Positions 52,790 through 62,324 of a stretch of DNA of 64,000 bases are shown one piece after another. The notes under the pieces are model-generated. The model searched no databases and was not told the origin of the DNA. It saw only the letters and a list, made by a program, of their open reading frames with translations. Within the stretch, counting starts at the first letter, position 1; every line of letters starts with the position of its first letter. The DNA lies in contig JANINS010000004.1 of assembly GCA_024508725.1 (NCBI GenBank), forward strand, positions 142,163 through 206,162, given 5' to 3'. Source of the stretch: Chitinophagaceae bacterium (GTDB taxonomy: Bacteria > Bacteroidota > Bacteroidia > Chitinophagales > Chitinophagaceae). A program made the position numbers and the translations under genes.

Positions 52790-52906
52790 ATGAAAGTTAG
52801 AGCATCTGTAAAAAAGCGTAGCGCCGACTGCAAAATTGTTCGCAGAAAAGGTAAGCTGTATGTGATCAACAAAAAGAATCCTCGTTTTAAACAAAGACAA
52901 GGATAA
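52790..52906 (+). CDS. rpmJ: Ribosomal protein L36
   Basis: 38 residues, [38 protein letters not shown]. The full-length L36 is present, with one Cys rather than the zinc-binding CxxC/CxxxxH set of the four-ligand form, so it is probably the zinc-free form. Standard position before rpsM. Confidence 0.95.
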   Translation: MKVRASVKKRSADCKIVRRKGKLYVINKKNPRFKQRQG

Positions 52907-52939
52907 TTAAACATTCAATAAGTAAACAGTATATAAATT

Positions 52940-53320
52940 ATGGCTCGTATTGCCGGTATAGACTTACCAAAAAATAAAAGAGGCGAAATCGGTCTTACCT
53001 ATATTTATGGTATTGGTCGTGCTACTGCTCAGTATATCCTTGAAAAAGGTGGAATTTCTTTAGACAAGAAAGTACATGAGTGGAATGATGAGGAGTTGGC
53101 TTCTATTCGTAACACCATCACCAACGAATTTAAAGTTGAAGGTGCTTTACGTTCTGAAACACAGATGAACATCAAGCGTTTGCTTGATATCGCTTGTTAC
53201 CGTGGTCTTCGTCATCGTAAAGGTCTTCCTGTACGTGGACAAAGAACAAGAACCAACAGCCGTACAAGAAAAGGTAAGCGTAAAACGGTTGCCGGTAAGA
53301 AAAAGGCAGCGAAGAAGTAA
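52940..53320 (+). CDS. rpsM: Ribosomal protein S13
   Basis: 126 residues with [28 protein letters not shown] and a C-terminal [25 protein letters not shown]. Complete; head of the 30S subunit, contacts the P-site tRNA. Follows rpmJ by 33 bp. Confidence 0.97.
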   Translation: MARIAGIDLPKNKRGEIGLTYIYGIGRATAQYILEKGGISLDKKVHEWNDEELASIRNTITNEFKVEGALRSETQMNIKRLLDIACYRGLRHRKGLPVRGQRTRTNSRTRKGKRKTVAGKKKAAKK

Positions 53321-53444
53321 TAATAGCCTTAAGCTCATTGCTAAACGCTTTGAGCTTTTGGTTTTTTATAAAGCCACCAGATCTCGTGCAGCTTAGCTGA
53401 TCGAAGTAGGGGCATATTTCAGAAGATTACCTCAAAAAAGAACA

Positions 53445-53855
53445 ATGGCAAAACCACAAAAAGCTCAGAACAGCGCAAAAGCCGCTGCGAAGAAAAGAAT
53501 TGTAAAAGTAGACGCATATGGCGATGCTCATATCAACGCTACTTTCAACAACGTTATCATCAGCTTGACCAACAAACAAGGTCAGGTGATCAGCTGGTCT
53601 TCAGCTGGTAAAATGGGTTTCAAAGGCTCTAAGAAAAACACTCCATATGCTGCTCAGATGGCAGCTGCAGACTGTGCAAGAGTTGCAGTTGAAGCCGGTG
53701 TGAAAAGAGTTGATGTTTATGTAAAAGGACCAGGTGCTGGTCGTGAAAGTGCGATCCGTGGATTGGCACAGAACGGCATCGAGGTTACAATGATCAAGGA
53801 TATTACACCATTGCCACACAATGGTTGCCGTCCTCCAAAGAAGAGAAGAGTTTAA
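53445..53855 (+). CDS. rpsK: Ribosomal protein S11
   Basis: 136 residues with the S11 core ([52 protein letters not shown]). Located on the platform of the small subunit. It is 124 bp after rpsM. Complete. Confidence 0.97.
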   Translation: MAKPQKAQNSAKAAAKKRIVKVDAYGDAHINATFNNVIISLTNKQGQVISWSSAGKMGFKGSKKNTPYAAQMAAADCARVAVEAGVKRVDVYVKGPGAGRESAIRGLAQNGIEVTMIKDITPLPHNGCRPPKKRRV

Positions 53856-53860
53856 GAAGT

Positions 53861-53918
53861 ACAAATTCCAAATCAGAAAATTCCAAATCCCAATGGGGAA
53901 GCGGAACCTGGAATTTGT
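53861..53918. repeat. ATTCCAAA-type intergenic hairpin between rpsK and rpsD
   Basis: ACAAATTCC (53861) and GGAATTTGT (53910) are inverted arms; ATTCCAAATC occurs twice between them. A different repeat family from that before rpmJ. Confidence 0.55.
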
Positions 53919-54026
53919 GATTTAAATATTTGGTATTTCATTTTACAACAGGGTACTCCATTAATTTTTTACGATTTTTTACCGATGGAAGTACCGATAC
54001 AAAAAAAATCGAAATGAAAAACAATT

Positions 54027-54632
54027 ATGGCACGTTACACAGGTCCAAAGACCAAAATTTCCCGCATTTTCGGTGAGCCTATCTTAGGCAATGGAAAGTA
54101 TCTTACTAAGAACAGCAATCCTCCAGGTCAGCATGGTGCTTCAAAGAAGCGTAAGACACTAGGAGAGTATGCACTTCAGTTAAGAGAAAAGCAAAAAGCT
54201 AAATACACTTACGGTGTTTTAGAGCGTCAATTCCGTAACACATTCGAAGAGGCTGCAAGAATGAAAGGCGTTACCGGTGAAAACCTGATCAAGCTGTTAG
54301 AAGCAAGACTGGATAACACTGTTTTCCGTATGGGAATCGCTCCTTCACGTCCTGCAGCACGCCAGCTTGTTTCTCACAAACACATTACTGTTAACGGAGA
54401 AGTATTGAATATCCCTTCTTACACTTGTAAGCCAGGTGACATCATCGCACTTAAACCTAAGAGCAATGACAACACAGCGGTTACAAGCCAGATCCGTGGA
54501 AAAAATCCAAAATTTGGTTGGGTTGATTTCAACGAAACTGAGAAGAAAGGTACATTCATCACTTTCCCTGAGAGAGAAAACGTTCCTGAAAATATCAAGG
54601 AACAACTGATTGTGGAATTGTATTCTAAGTAA
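54027..54632 (+). CDS. rpsD: Ribosomal protein S4
   Basis: 201 residues with the S4 N-terminal domain ([17 protein letters not shown]) and the S4 RNA-binding fold ([39 protein letters not shown]). One of the first assembly proteins of the small subunit. Complete. Confidence 0.97.
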   Translation: MARYTGPKTKISRIFGEPILGNGKYLTKNSNPPGQHGASKKRKTLGEYALQLREKQKAKYTYGVLERQFRNTFEEAARMKGVTGENLIKLLEARLDNTVFRMGIAPSRPAARQLVSHKHITVNGEVLNIPSYTCKPGDIIALKPKSNDNTAVTSQIRGKNPKFGWVDFNETEKKGTFITFPERENVPENIKEQLIVELYSK

Positions 54633-54785
54633 GGTGAATAGTGAATGGTGAGTGGTCAATAGACGATCACTTGTTCACAGCCTCACTTGCTCATGTCAGT
54701 TCTGAAAGTTGAAGAGTGCGACGCAAGAGACGCTCAACAAAATTCTGAAGCTGGCTAACTAATAAAACAAAAAACCGAAGTATAA

Positions 54786-55784
54786 ATGGCAATTTTAAAC
54801 TTCCAGAAGCCTGACAAGATCGTTCTTCAGAAAGCAAACGATTTTGAAGGTCAATTCGAATTCCGTCCGTTAGAGCCAGGTTATGGTTTAACAATCGGAA
54901 ACGCACTTCGCAGAGTATTATTGAGCTCGTTAGAAGGTTTTGCAATTGTTGGTATCAAGATCGAAGGCGTAGACCACGAGTTTGCTACTATCAAAGGCAT
55001 TACTGAAGACGTTACTGAGATCATTCTTAACCTGAAACAAGTTCGTTTCAAGAAGAATGTTGATCATGATGTTCCTACAGAGCGTATCAACTTATCTATA
55101 AAAGGCAGAACTGAATTCACAGCAGGTATGATTGGTGAATTAAGCCAAAGCTTCCAGGTGATGAACCCTGAACTTCTGATCTGCACAATGGATGTTACTT
55201 CTAAGCTGGATATTGAACTTACGATCGCTAAAGGTCGTGGTTACGTTCCGGCTGAAGAGAACAAACAGAAAGATGCTGCATTCGGATGGATCGCTATCGA
55301 TTCTATCCATACTCCGATCAAGAATGTTCGTTACTCTATCGAGAACTATCGTGTGGAGCAAAGAACCGACTATGAGAAGCTGATCTTAGATGTTGCTACA
55401 GATGGTACCATCCATCCTGAAGAAGCAGTTAAGCAAGCTTCAAGAATTTTGATCCAGCATTTGATGATCATCACCGACGAGAACATCACTTTCGACAACA
55501 AAGAAGATAAGAAAGAAGATGTGGTAGATGAGCAAGTGTTGCAACTGAGAAAAGTATTGAAGACTCCATTGGAAGATCTTGATCTTTCAGTACGTGCCTT
55601 CAACTGCTTGAAGGCTGCTAAGATCAACTCTCTGAGTGAACTGGTACAGTATGAGCAGGAAGACCTGATGAAGTTCAGAAACTTCGGTCAGAAGTCTTTG
55701 GCTGAGATCGACCAGGTATTGAACGAAAGAGGTTTGAGCTTTGGAATGGATCTGCATAAGTTAGGATTGGATAATCTTGATTAA
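54786..55784 (+). CDS. rpoA: RNA polymerase alpha subunit
   Basis: 332 residues of normal length. The N-terminal domain has the assembly interface ([32 protein letters not shown]); the C-terminal domain carries [24 protein letters not shown] and [13 protein letters not shown], which contact promoter UP elements and activators. Preceded by rpsD with a 153-bp gap containing GTGAATGGTGA-type repeats. Confidence 0.97.
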   Translation: MAILNFQKPDKIVLQKANDFEGQFEFRPLEPGYGLTIGNALRRVLLSSLEGFAIVGIKIEGVDHEFATIKGITEDVTEIILNLKQVRFKKNVDHDVPTERINLSIKGRTEFTAGMIGELSQSFQVMNPELLICTMDVTSKLDIELTIAKGRGYVPAEENKQKDAAFGWIAIDSIHTPIKNVRYSIENYRVEQRTDYEKLILDVATDGTIHPEEAVKQASRILIQHLMIITDENITFDNKEDKKEDVVDEQVLQLRKVLKTPLEDLDLSVRAFNCLKAAKINSLSELVQYEQEDLMKFRNFGQKSLAEIDQVLNERGLSFGMDLHKLGLDNLD

Positions 55785-55792
55785 GTTCACAC

Positions 55793-55863
55793 GTTCCAAA
55801 GTTCGCAAGTTCACAAGTTAGGGTACACAACTCGTGAACAAGTGAACTGGTAAACTTTGGAAC
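55793..55863. repeat. Large intergenic hairpin between rpoA and rplQ
   Basis: GTTCCAAAGTT (55793-55803) pairs perfectly with AACTTTGGAAC (55853-55863); inner AAGTTCAC / GTGAACT pairs extend the stem. A third, distinct repeat family in the cluster. Confidence 0.65.
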
Positions 55864-55919
55864 TCTTTATATCACACTCTATAATTCCTGACACGGTATA
55901 GAGTTTAAAACAATAAGTC

Positions 55920-56456
55920 ATGCGTCACGGAGACAAAATCAAAAACCTGGGTCGTAAGAAAGCACACAGGGAAGCGTTGCTGGCTAACTTAGCTACAGCG
56001 TTGATCACACACAAGCGTATCGTTACCACTCTTGCTAAAGCAAAAGCTTTGAGAGTGTACATCGAACCACTGATCACTAAAACAAAGAAGAATGAAAGCA
56101 AAGAGCAGATCATGCACAACAGCAGGATCGTGTTCAGTCACTTGCAGGATAATACTGCAGTGAAAGAATTGTTCTCTGTAGTAGGCCCTAAAGTAGCTGC
56201 AAGGCCAGGTGGATACACAAGAATCATTAAGCTGGGTATTCGTCCTGGTGATAATGGTGAAAAAGCAATGATCGAGTTGGTTGACTTCAACGAGATCTAC
56301 GGTAAAGGTGTTGAGAAAGCTGCTGAACCAGCTAAGAAAACAAGAAGAAGCCGTAGTACCGGTGGTGCAAAGAAAACAGCTAAAACTGACGCTGCACCTG
56401 CTGCTGAAACTACAGAAGCTCCTTCAACTGAAGAAACGCCAAAGACAGAAGAATAA
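55920..56456 (+). CDS. rplQ: Ribosomal protein L17 with C-terminal extension
   Basis: 178 residues. The first ~120 are L17 ([54 protein letters not shown] with I/L changes). The remaining ~55 residues are a Lys/Ala/Thr/Glu-rich disordered tail, common in Bacteroidota. It lies near the polypeptide exit tunnel. A terminator follows. Confidence 0.95.
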   Translation: MRHGDKIKNLGRKKAHREALLANLATALITHKRIVTTLAKAKALRVYIEPLITKTKKNESKEQIMHNSRIVFSHLQDNTAVKELFSVVGPKVAARPGGYTRIIKLGIRPGDNGEKAMIELVDFNEIYGKGVEKAAEPAKKTRRSRSTGGAKKTAKTDAAPAAETTEAPSTEETPKTEE

Positions 56457-56483
56457 TAATGTTGAAAAGTTTCACATAATAAG

Positions 56484-56509
56484 GGCAGAACATTGGTTCT
56501 GCCTTTTTT
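56484..56509 (+). terminator. Terminator of the ribosomal cluster
   Basis: GGCAGAAC-attg-GTTCTGCC, a perfect 8-bp stem, followed by TTTTTT. It lies 27 bp after rplQ. Confidence 0.9.
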
Positions 56510-56675
56510 ATTTTGACCTCATCCTCGATCTTCTCCAAAAGGAGAAGGAGGCCAGGCCAATAATGATGATGGACTTCAGTAGTAACAGATCAATTTCATA
56601 CTTTCCTTCGGCTGTTTAAAACTTGATAAGAAAGTAAACCATAGATTTTATTTTTTTGCATAAACAAACCTTACG

Positions 56676-57776
56676 ATGTCAAACACTGCTCAGCCTGCAA
56701 TTTTAGTTTTAGAAGATGGAAATGTTTTTAAAGGATGTGCTTTTGGTAAGATAGGTACTACAACAGGAGAGATCTGCTTTAATACAGGCATGACGGGCTA
56801 CCAGGAAGTTTTTACTGATCCTAGTTATTACGGACAGGTGCTCATCATGAATAACGTTCATGTGGGTAATTACGGTGTTAATGATGCAGATATTGAAAGT
56901 GATTCAATAAAGATCAAAGGGCTTATCTGCCGTAACCTTGAAGAGCAGTTTAGTCGTTTCCAGGCGAAAGGATCACTAGATGAATACCTGAAGAAGAATA
57001 ACATTGTTGCCATTGAAGATGTAGATACAAGAGCATTGGTAGCTCATGTAAGGCAGAAAGGTGCTATGAACTGCATCATCTCTTCTGAAGAACTGGATAT
57101 TGAAAAGCTGAAGCAACAACTTGCCCAGTGTCCGAATATGGATGGACTGGAACTGGCAAGTGTAGTAAGCACTGAAAAGGAATACGAATTAGGTGATCCC
57201 AAATCACCAATCAAAGTTGCAGTACTTGATTACGGTGTAAAAAAGCACATACTCGAATGCCTTGTACAAAGAGGAGCACATGTAAGAGTGCATCCTGCGA
57301 AAACTTCTGTTAGCAGGTTAAAAGAATTCAATCCGAATGGATATTTCATCAGCAACGGTCCTGGAGATCCTGCTGCAATGGATTATGCTATTGATACAGT
57401 AAAAGAATTGATGAATGAAGGCAAGCCAATGTTTGGTATTTGTTTAGGACATCAGTTACTGGCGCTTGCAAATGGTGTTGATACGTTTAAAATGCATCAT
57501 GGCCATAGAGGATTGAATCACCCGGTAAAAAATCTTGTTACAGGACAATGTGAGATCACTACGCAGAATCATGGCTTTGGTGTAAATCCGGAATCAATAA
57601 GAAACAATCCCAATTTAGAAATAACACACGTTAATCTGAATGATGGATCAATAGAAGGTATTCGTGTAAAAGGTAAGCCTGCATTTAGTGTACAATACCA
57701 TCCTGAAAGTACACCGGGTCCACATGACAGCAGGTATTTATTTGATGAGTTTGTGAAGATGATGAAATCTAATTAG
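56676..57776 (+). CDS. carA: Carbamoyl-phosphate synthase small subunit
   Basis: 366 residues. The N-terminal half has LVLEDGNVFKGCAFG and GEICFNTGMTGYQE; the glutaminase half has GICLGHQLLALA (nucleophile Cys) and QYHPESTPGP (His and Glu). It splits glutamine and passes ammonia to CarB for pyrimidine and arginine synthesis. carB is not adjacent in this window. Confidence 0.96.
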   Translation: MSNTAQPAILVLEDGNVFKGCAFGKIGTTTGEICFNTGMTGYQEVFTDPSYYGQVLIMNNVHVGNYGVNDADIESDSIKIKGLICRNLEEQFSRFQAKGSLDEYLKKNNIVAIEDVDTRALVAHVRQKGAMNCIISSEELDIEKLKQQLAQCPNMDGLELASVVSTEKEYELGDPKSPIKVAVLDYGVKKHILECLVQRGAHVRVHPAKTSVSRLKEFNPNGYFISNGPGDPAAMDYAIDTVKELMNEGKPMFGICLGHQLLALANGVDTFKMHHGHRGLNHPVKNLVTGQCEITTQNHGFGVNPESIRNNPNLEITHVNLNDGSIEGIRVKGKPAFSVQYHPESTPGPHDSRYLFDEFVKMMKSN

Positions 57777-57967
57777 CCAATTCGATAATTAGCTGTTTTG
57801 ATAATGTCTCTAGTTGCTGCTGTAGATTACTTCAGTACAAGTGTGCGACACAACGGTAGCTTCATTGTTATTCTACAGCTGGTCTCATAAAAAACAATGC
57901 TTCTCTTGGCACTGTATTGGATTTCGCAATACTGTAAATATTGATCAATATTAAAACAGGAGGCGAT

Positions 57968-58264
57968 ATGCAAAACGAGCAAACAGCAACAGAAAGAACA
58001 TTGCAGAGAGGTACGAGTTCGAATGGTCATGGAGGAAGCAAACCAGAACATAGAGAAGGACCTGTGGCAGAGACAATTGAAAACCAGACTGCCAAAGTTC
58101 CATCTGATATTTATCTCTGGGCTTCTGTAGGTGCAATGGCAACTTCAGCTGTACTCCAGATACTTGGTAAGCGTAAAGTGAGCCTGTTCATTGGACAGTG
58201 GGTAGCACCTGTACTGATCATGGGCTTGTACAACAAGATCGTTAAAGTAGCAGGTCATGATTAA
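57968..58264 (+). CDS. Small two-span membrane protein
   Basis: 98 residues from the ATG at 57968, preceded by a clear Shine-Dalgarno (AGGAGG), unusual here. The first ~45 residues are polar and disordered; two hydrophobic segments follow (IYLWASVGAMATSAVLQIL and SLFIGQWVAPVLIMGLY). No family recognised, but the layout suggests a real small protein. A terminator follows. Confidence 0.65.
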   Translation: MQNEQTATERTLQRGTSSNGHGGSKPEHREGPVAETIENQTAKVPSDIYLWASVGAMATSAVLQILGKRKVSLFIGQWVAPVLIMGLYNKIVKVAGHD

Positions 58265-58289
58265 ACGCTCATGAACAATTTGTAAAAAG

Positions 58290-58312
58290 ATCCCGGAAAG
58301 CGGGATTTTTTT
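58290..58312 (+). terminator. Intrinsic terminator
   Basis: ATCCCG-gaaag-CGGGAT followed by a T run, 25 bp after the small membrane protein gene. Confidence 0.85.
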
Positions 58313-58343
58313 ATGCCCTCAACTTATTGTGTATTTTCACCTT

Positions 58344-58763
58344 ATGAAGATCGCTATCATTAATGGTCCAAACTTGAACCTGCTGGGAAAACGGGAGCCG
58401 GGTATTTATGGAAGTGAAACTTTTGAAGATTTTTTCAGCAAGCTGAAAGCGAAGCATTCCGCAATTGAATTGAGCTATTTTCAAAGTAATGTAGAAGGAG
58501 AACTGATCAATGAATTACACAGGATCGGTTTTGACGTGGATGGTGTAGTGATGAATCCTGGTGGCTACACTCATACTTCTGTTGCTATAGCCGATGCAAT
58601 ATCTGCAATTACAGCTCCTGTGATAGAAGTGCACATCAGTAATATTTATGCAAGAGAAGAATTCAGAAAACATTCTATTGTATCATCTAAATGCAAAGGA
58701 TCGATCAGTGGGTTAGGATTAAGAGGTTATGACCTGGCTGTTAAATATTTTATTGAGCAATGA
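58344..58763 (+). CDS. aroQ: Type II 3-dehydroquinate dehydratase
   Basis: 139 residues from the ATG at 58344. Hallmarks: IINGPNLNLLGKREPGIYG (catalytic Arg and Tyr), SNVEGELI, NPGGYTHTSVAI, and HISNIYAREEFRKHS. It catalyses the third step of the shikimate pathway. Complete. Its stop overlaps the next gene by 4 bp. Confidence 0.96.
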   Translation: MKIAIINGPNLNLLGKREPGIYGSETFEDFFSKLKAKHSAIELSYFQSNVEGELINELHRIGFDVDGVVMNPGGYTHTSVAIADAISAITAPVIEVHISNIYAREEFRKHSIVSSKCKGSISGLGLRGYDLAVKYFIEQ

Positions 58764-59614
58764 GCAAGATCAGTTTAGTAGAATGTCCGAGAGATGCGAT
58801 GCAGGGATGGAAACATTTTATTCCAACAGAACAAAAGATCCGTTATATCAATTCTTTGTTGAAGGTTGGCTTTGATACGATTGATTTTGGAAGTTTTGTT
58901 TCGCCGAAGGCTATTCCGCAGATGGCAGACACCAGGGAAGTAATTGGGAATTTGGAATTGGGACTTAGTAGGAGTAAACTACTTGCTATCGTTGCGAATA
59001 CACGTGGAGCTGAGGATGCTGTGCAATATGATGAAATATCTTACTTAGGATTTCCATTTTCTATTTCTCCAACTTTTCAAATGCGTAATACGAATAGTAC
59101 GATGGAAGAAAGTATTATTCGTGTAGAAGAGATACAAAGCTTATGTGTTAAGCACAATAAGCAATTGGTTGTTTATTTAAGTATGGGCTTTGGTAATCCT
59201 TATGGTGATGCATATAATGAAGAGATATTATTGAAATGGGCAGATGAGATGGTGCAGCGTGAAGTGAAGATCATTTCTCTTGCCGATACTGTGGGTGTAG
59301 CAACTGCTGAACAGATCAGTTTTGCATTGAATACATTGATCCCGAAGTATTCTAACACTACAATTGGAGTTCATCTGCATTCTACTCACTTTAACTGGCA
59401 GGAAAAAATGCAGGCTGCAGTACAAGCTGGGTGCAAGCGTTTTGACGGTGCTTTGAAAGGTATTGGTGGTTGTCCGATGGCACAGGATGATCTCGTAGGT
59501 AATATGAATACGGAGTTGATGATCAGTTATCTTGAAACGAATAACTTAATATCTGGTTTGAATAAAGAAGCACTCGCTGAAAGTTTGCAAATTGCATCCG
59601 AAATTTTTGTGTGA
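58760..59614 (+). CDS. Hydroxymethylglutaryl-CoA lyase family protein
   Basis: 284 residues. A DRE-TIM metallolyase: LVECPRDAMQGWKHFIPTEQKI, HLHSTHFNW for metal binding and GIGGCPMAQDD, close to the GxGGCP signature of HMG-CoA lyases. These cleave HMG-CoA to acetoacetate and acetyl-CoA during leucine breakdown. Overlaps aroQ by 4 bp and the next gene by 4 bp. Confidence 0.87.
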   Translation: MSKISLVECPRDAMQGWKHFIPTEQKIRYINSLLKVGFDTIDFGSFVSPKAIPQMADTREVIGNLELGLSRSKLLAIVANTRGAEDAVQYDEISYLGFPFSISPTFQMRNTNSTMEESIIRVEEIQSLCVKHNKQLVVYLSMGFGNPYGDAYNEEILLKWADEMVQREVKIISLADTVGVATAEQISFALNTLIPKYSNTTIGVHLHSTHFNWQEKMQAAVQAGCKRFDGALKGIGGCPMAQDDLVGNMNTELMISYLETNNLISGLNKEALAESLQIASEIFV

Positions 59615-60594
59615 TGCAGTTCATGACGCCTATCAATATTAAACCCTTAGATCCTGCAATCAATTACAGGAACAAACTATTGCTCATTGGTTCATGTTTT
59701 ACTGAACATATTGGCAATTACCTGTCTGATGTGAAATTCAACACATTGCAGAATCCTAATGGAATTTTGTTCGATCCTGTGAGTGTATGTAACAGTCTTG
59801 TATCATACATACAGAACAAGAGATATACAGAAGATGAACTTTTTACATTGAACGAAGGATGGCATAGCTGGCAACATCACAGTCGATTTTCTAAACCTGA
59901 TAAAGATGAATCCCTGCAGATGATCAACCAGTCACAAGAAACTGCTCATCTTTTTTTAAAGCAAACAGACTGGCTGATCATCACTCTAGGCTCTTCTTTC
60001 GTTTATAAATTGGCAGAAAGTGACACACCTGTTGCGAATTGTCATAAAGCTCCACCCCAAACATTTCATAAACACCTTTCAACGATAGAAGAAATCGTTA
60101 CAAAATTTGATGAAACCATCCACCAGCTCTTTCAGTTCAATCATCACCTGAAGATCATTTTCACCATAAGCCCGGTAAGACATTTAAGAGACGGGGTTGT
60201 AGATAATAACAGGAGCAAGGCAAGATTGATAGAAGCAGTTCATCATTTGGTAAATAAATTCGACAGGCTTTATTATTTCCCTGCTTATGAACTGGTGATC
60301 GATGTATTGAGAGATTACCGCTTCTTTGATATCGACATGGCTCATCCCAACTATGCAGCTACTCAGTTCGTGCTGGAGAAGTTTTCACAAGGTTGTTTAG
60401 ATGAAGAAGCACAGCAATTATCTGAAGAAATAAAAAAGCTGGTGATAGCAAGAAATCACAAACCATTTAATGCAAATAGTAATCAGCATAAAAATTTCTT
60501 ACAAGTCCAGTTAAATAAAGCCAATCAATTACAGGAGCGATATCCTTTCCTTGACTTGAGTAAAGAGATTGGACATTTTTATAGTAATGAGTAA
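59611..60594 (+). CDS. GSCFA-domain protein
   Basis: 327 residues with LLIGSCFTEHIGNYL, the motif naming the GSCFA family, plus TLGSSFVYK and an SPVRH pattern that suits an SGNH-like hydrolase fold. Substrate unknown. Coupled by overlap to the HMG-CoA-lyase-like gene. Confidence 0.85.
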   Translation: MMQFMTPINIKPLDPAINYRNKLLLIGSCFTEHIGNYLSDVKFNTLQNPNGILFDPVSVCNSLVSYIQNKRYTEDELFTLNEGWHSWQHHSRFSKPDKDESLQMINQSQETAHLFLKQTDWLIITLGSSFVYKLAESDTPVANCHKAPPQTFHKHLSTIEEIVTKFDETIHQLFQFNHHLKIIFTISPVRHLRDGVVDNNRSKARLIEAVHHLVNKFDRLYYFPAYELVIDVLRDYRFFDIDMAHPNYAATQFVLEKFSQGCLDEEAQQLSEEIKKLVIARNHKPFNANSNQHKNFLQVQLNKANQLQERYPFLDLSKEIGHFYSNE

Positions 60595-60603
60595 CATGAT
60601 GTA

Positions 60604-61652
60604 ATGATTGCATTAATTAATATTACTTCCAAGCATCAGAAATACGTTTTGGTATTTCTCATTCTTTGCATAACAGCATGCTCAAAATCTTCCGATCAAT
60701 TCATCGGGCAGCAAAATACAAATTCATCATTTGCAAAGGGTGCTGATGTGAGCTGGATCTCTGAGATGGAAGCCTCTGGTCGAAAGTTTTATAATAGCAG
60801 TGAATTGAAGAAGACGTTTTTTCTATTTTAAATAAAACCGGCATCAACAGCATACGTTTACGTGTATGGGTTCACCCTTCTAATGGATGGAACGACTTAC
60901 AGGATGTAGTAAAAAAAGCAGTACGAGCAAAAAATGCGGGAATGAGGGTGTTGATTAATTTCCATTTCAGCGATTCCTGGGCTGATCCCGGACAACAAAC
61001 AAAACCACAAACATGGTGTGGTATTACTTTTCAACAACTCCTTGATTCAGTCGCCATCCATACAACCGTTGTTTTACAAAAGCTACAACAGGCAGGGGTT
61101 TCTCCAGACTGGGTACAAATCGGCAATGAAACAAACGATGGCATGCTTTGGCCCGACGGGAAAGCATCTTTATCAATGCAAAATTTCGCATCATTACTAA
61201 ATGTAGCCTATGCTGCCGTAAAAAAAATTAATGCCGGCACAAAGGTGATTATTCATCTTTCTAATGGTTGGGACATTAATTTATATCGTTGGATGTTTGA
61301 TGGACTGGTTGCACAAGGAGCAAAGTTTGATGTTGTAGGAATGTCATTATATCCCACAGTTAGCAATTGGCAAACATTTACATCTTTATGTTTAGATAAT
61401 ATGAATGATGTGGTAAGCCGGTATGGCAAGGAAGTGATGATAGTAGAGGTAGGAATGAGTTGGGATCAGCCTGTAGTATGCAAACAGTTTTTAAAAGATA
61501 TAATTGCCAGGCAAAAAAATGTTAGGAACAATAAGGGTCTGGGTGTATTTTATTGGGAACCTCAAAGCTATGCTAACTGGCAAGGATATACCTTAGGAGC
61601 TTTTGATAATACTGGTAAACCTACATTGGCTTTAACAGCTTTTGGCGAGTAG
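60604..61652 (+). pseudogene. GH53 endo-galactanase gene, frameshifted
   Basis: The first frame begins MIALINITSKHQKYVLVFLIL, has a lipoprotein Cys (ITAC) and the GH53 start (GADVSWISEMEASGRKFYN), then stops at TAA after 75 codons (60829-60831). From GAC at 60813 the frame one base back reads on as DVFSILNKTGINSIRLRVWV through catalytic GNETNDGMLWP (acid/base Glu) and MIVEVGMSW (nucleophile Glu) to 61652. A single-base loss in an A-rich stretch near 60808-60812 explains it. It may be a pseudogene or a sequencing error; the active-site residues are otherwise intact. Confidence 0.8.
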
Positions 61653-61657
61653 TTTTC

Positions 61658-62266
61658 TTAATGAATTCTATCACCTCTCACTTCCAATTCATTCATCACC
61701 TTCGCTTCATAATCCAACCACTCCTGCCAGCGTTTACGAACGATCTCTTTATCGATATAGCTTTCCGCAAGATCAATGAATAAAGTATAATGACCGGCTT
61801 CACTTTCCATGAATCGTCGATAAAAGTTTCTCAGGTACTCATCTTCCAAACCTTCGCTCAAACGTTTGAAGCGTTCACAACTTCTTGCTTCGATCAAAGC
61901 CATGGTTAGCATTTGGTCTAAAAATCTATCTTCTAACTTTCCCCCTTGTCGTTGAAATTCGATCAGCTTATTTACATATGCATCTTTTCGCTGCTTTCCC
62001 AACTTCAATCCACGTTTATGCAGCTCATTTAGCACCAACCGAAAATGTCCCCATTCTTCTGTAACAATCGGGGCAAGTTCGGTAACTACTTTTTCCCGTT
62101 CTGAGTAACGCTGGATCAACGAAATACACGTAGTTGCCGCTTTTTGCTCACAATATGCATGATCTGTTAAGATAGCCTCAAGGCTGATGCTGGCAAGATC
62201 AACCCACCTGGGATCTGTAGGTAATTGAAGACCAAGTATATTTTTTGTGTCTTGTGAAAGTTCCAT
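61658..62266 (-). CDS. miaE: tRNA-(ms2io6A)-hydroxylase
   Basis: 202 residues from the ATG at 62266 (MELSQDTKNILGLQLPTDPRW). Ferritin-like di-iron helices are visible: TDHAYCEQKAA, EEWGHFRLVL and ESEAGHYTLF supply Glu/His ligands. MiaE hydroxylates the modified base next to the anticodon of some tRNAs. Length and motifs are normal. It reads toward the GH53 gene. Confidence 0.88.
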   Translation of the reverse strand: MELSQDTKNILGLQLPTDPRWVDLASISLEAILTDHAYCEQKAATTCISLIQRYSEREKVVTELAPIVTEEWGHFRLVLNELHKRGLKLGKQRKDAYVNKLIEFQRQGGKLEDRFLDQMLTMALIEARSCERFKRLSEGLEDEYLRNFYRRFMESEAGHYTLFIDLAESYIDKEIVRKRWQEWLDYEAKVMNELEVRGDRIH

Positions 62267-62324
62267 GGTTATAGCAGCTTGGCAAGTAAGTTGCAAATAT
62301 CTATAGAATCCCTATTGTGTGGAA

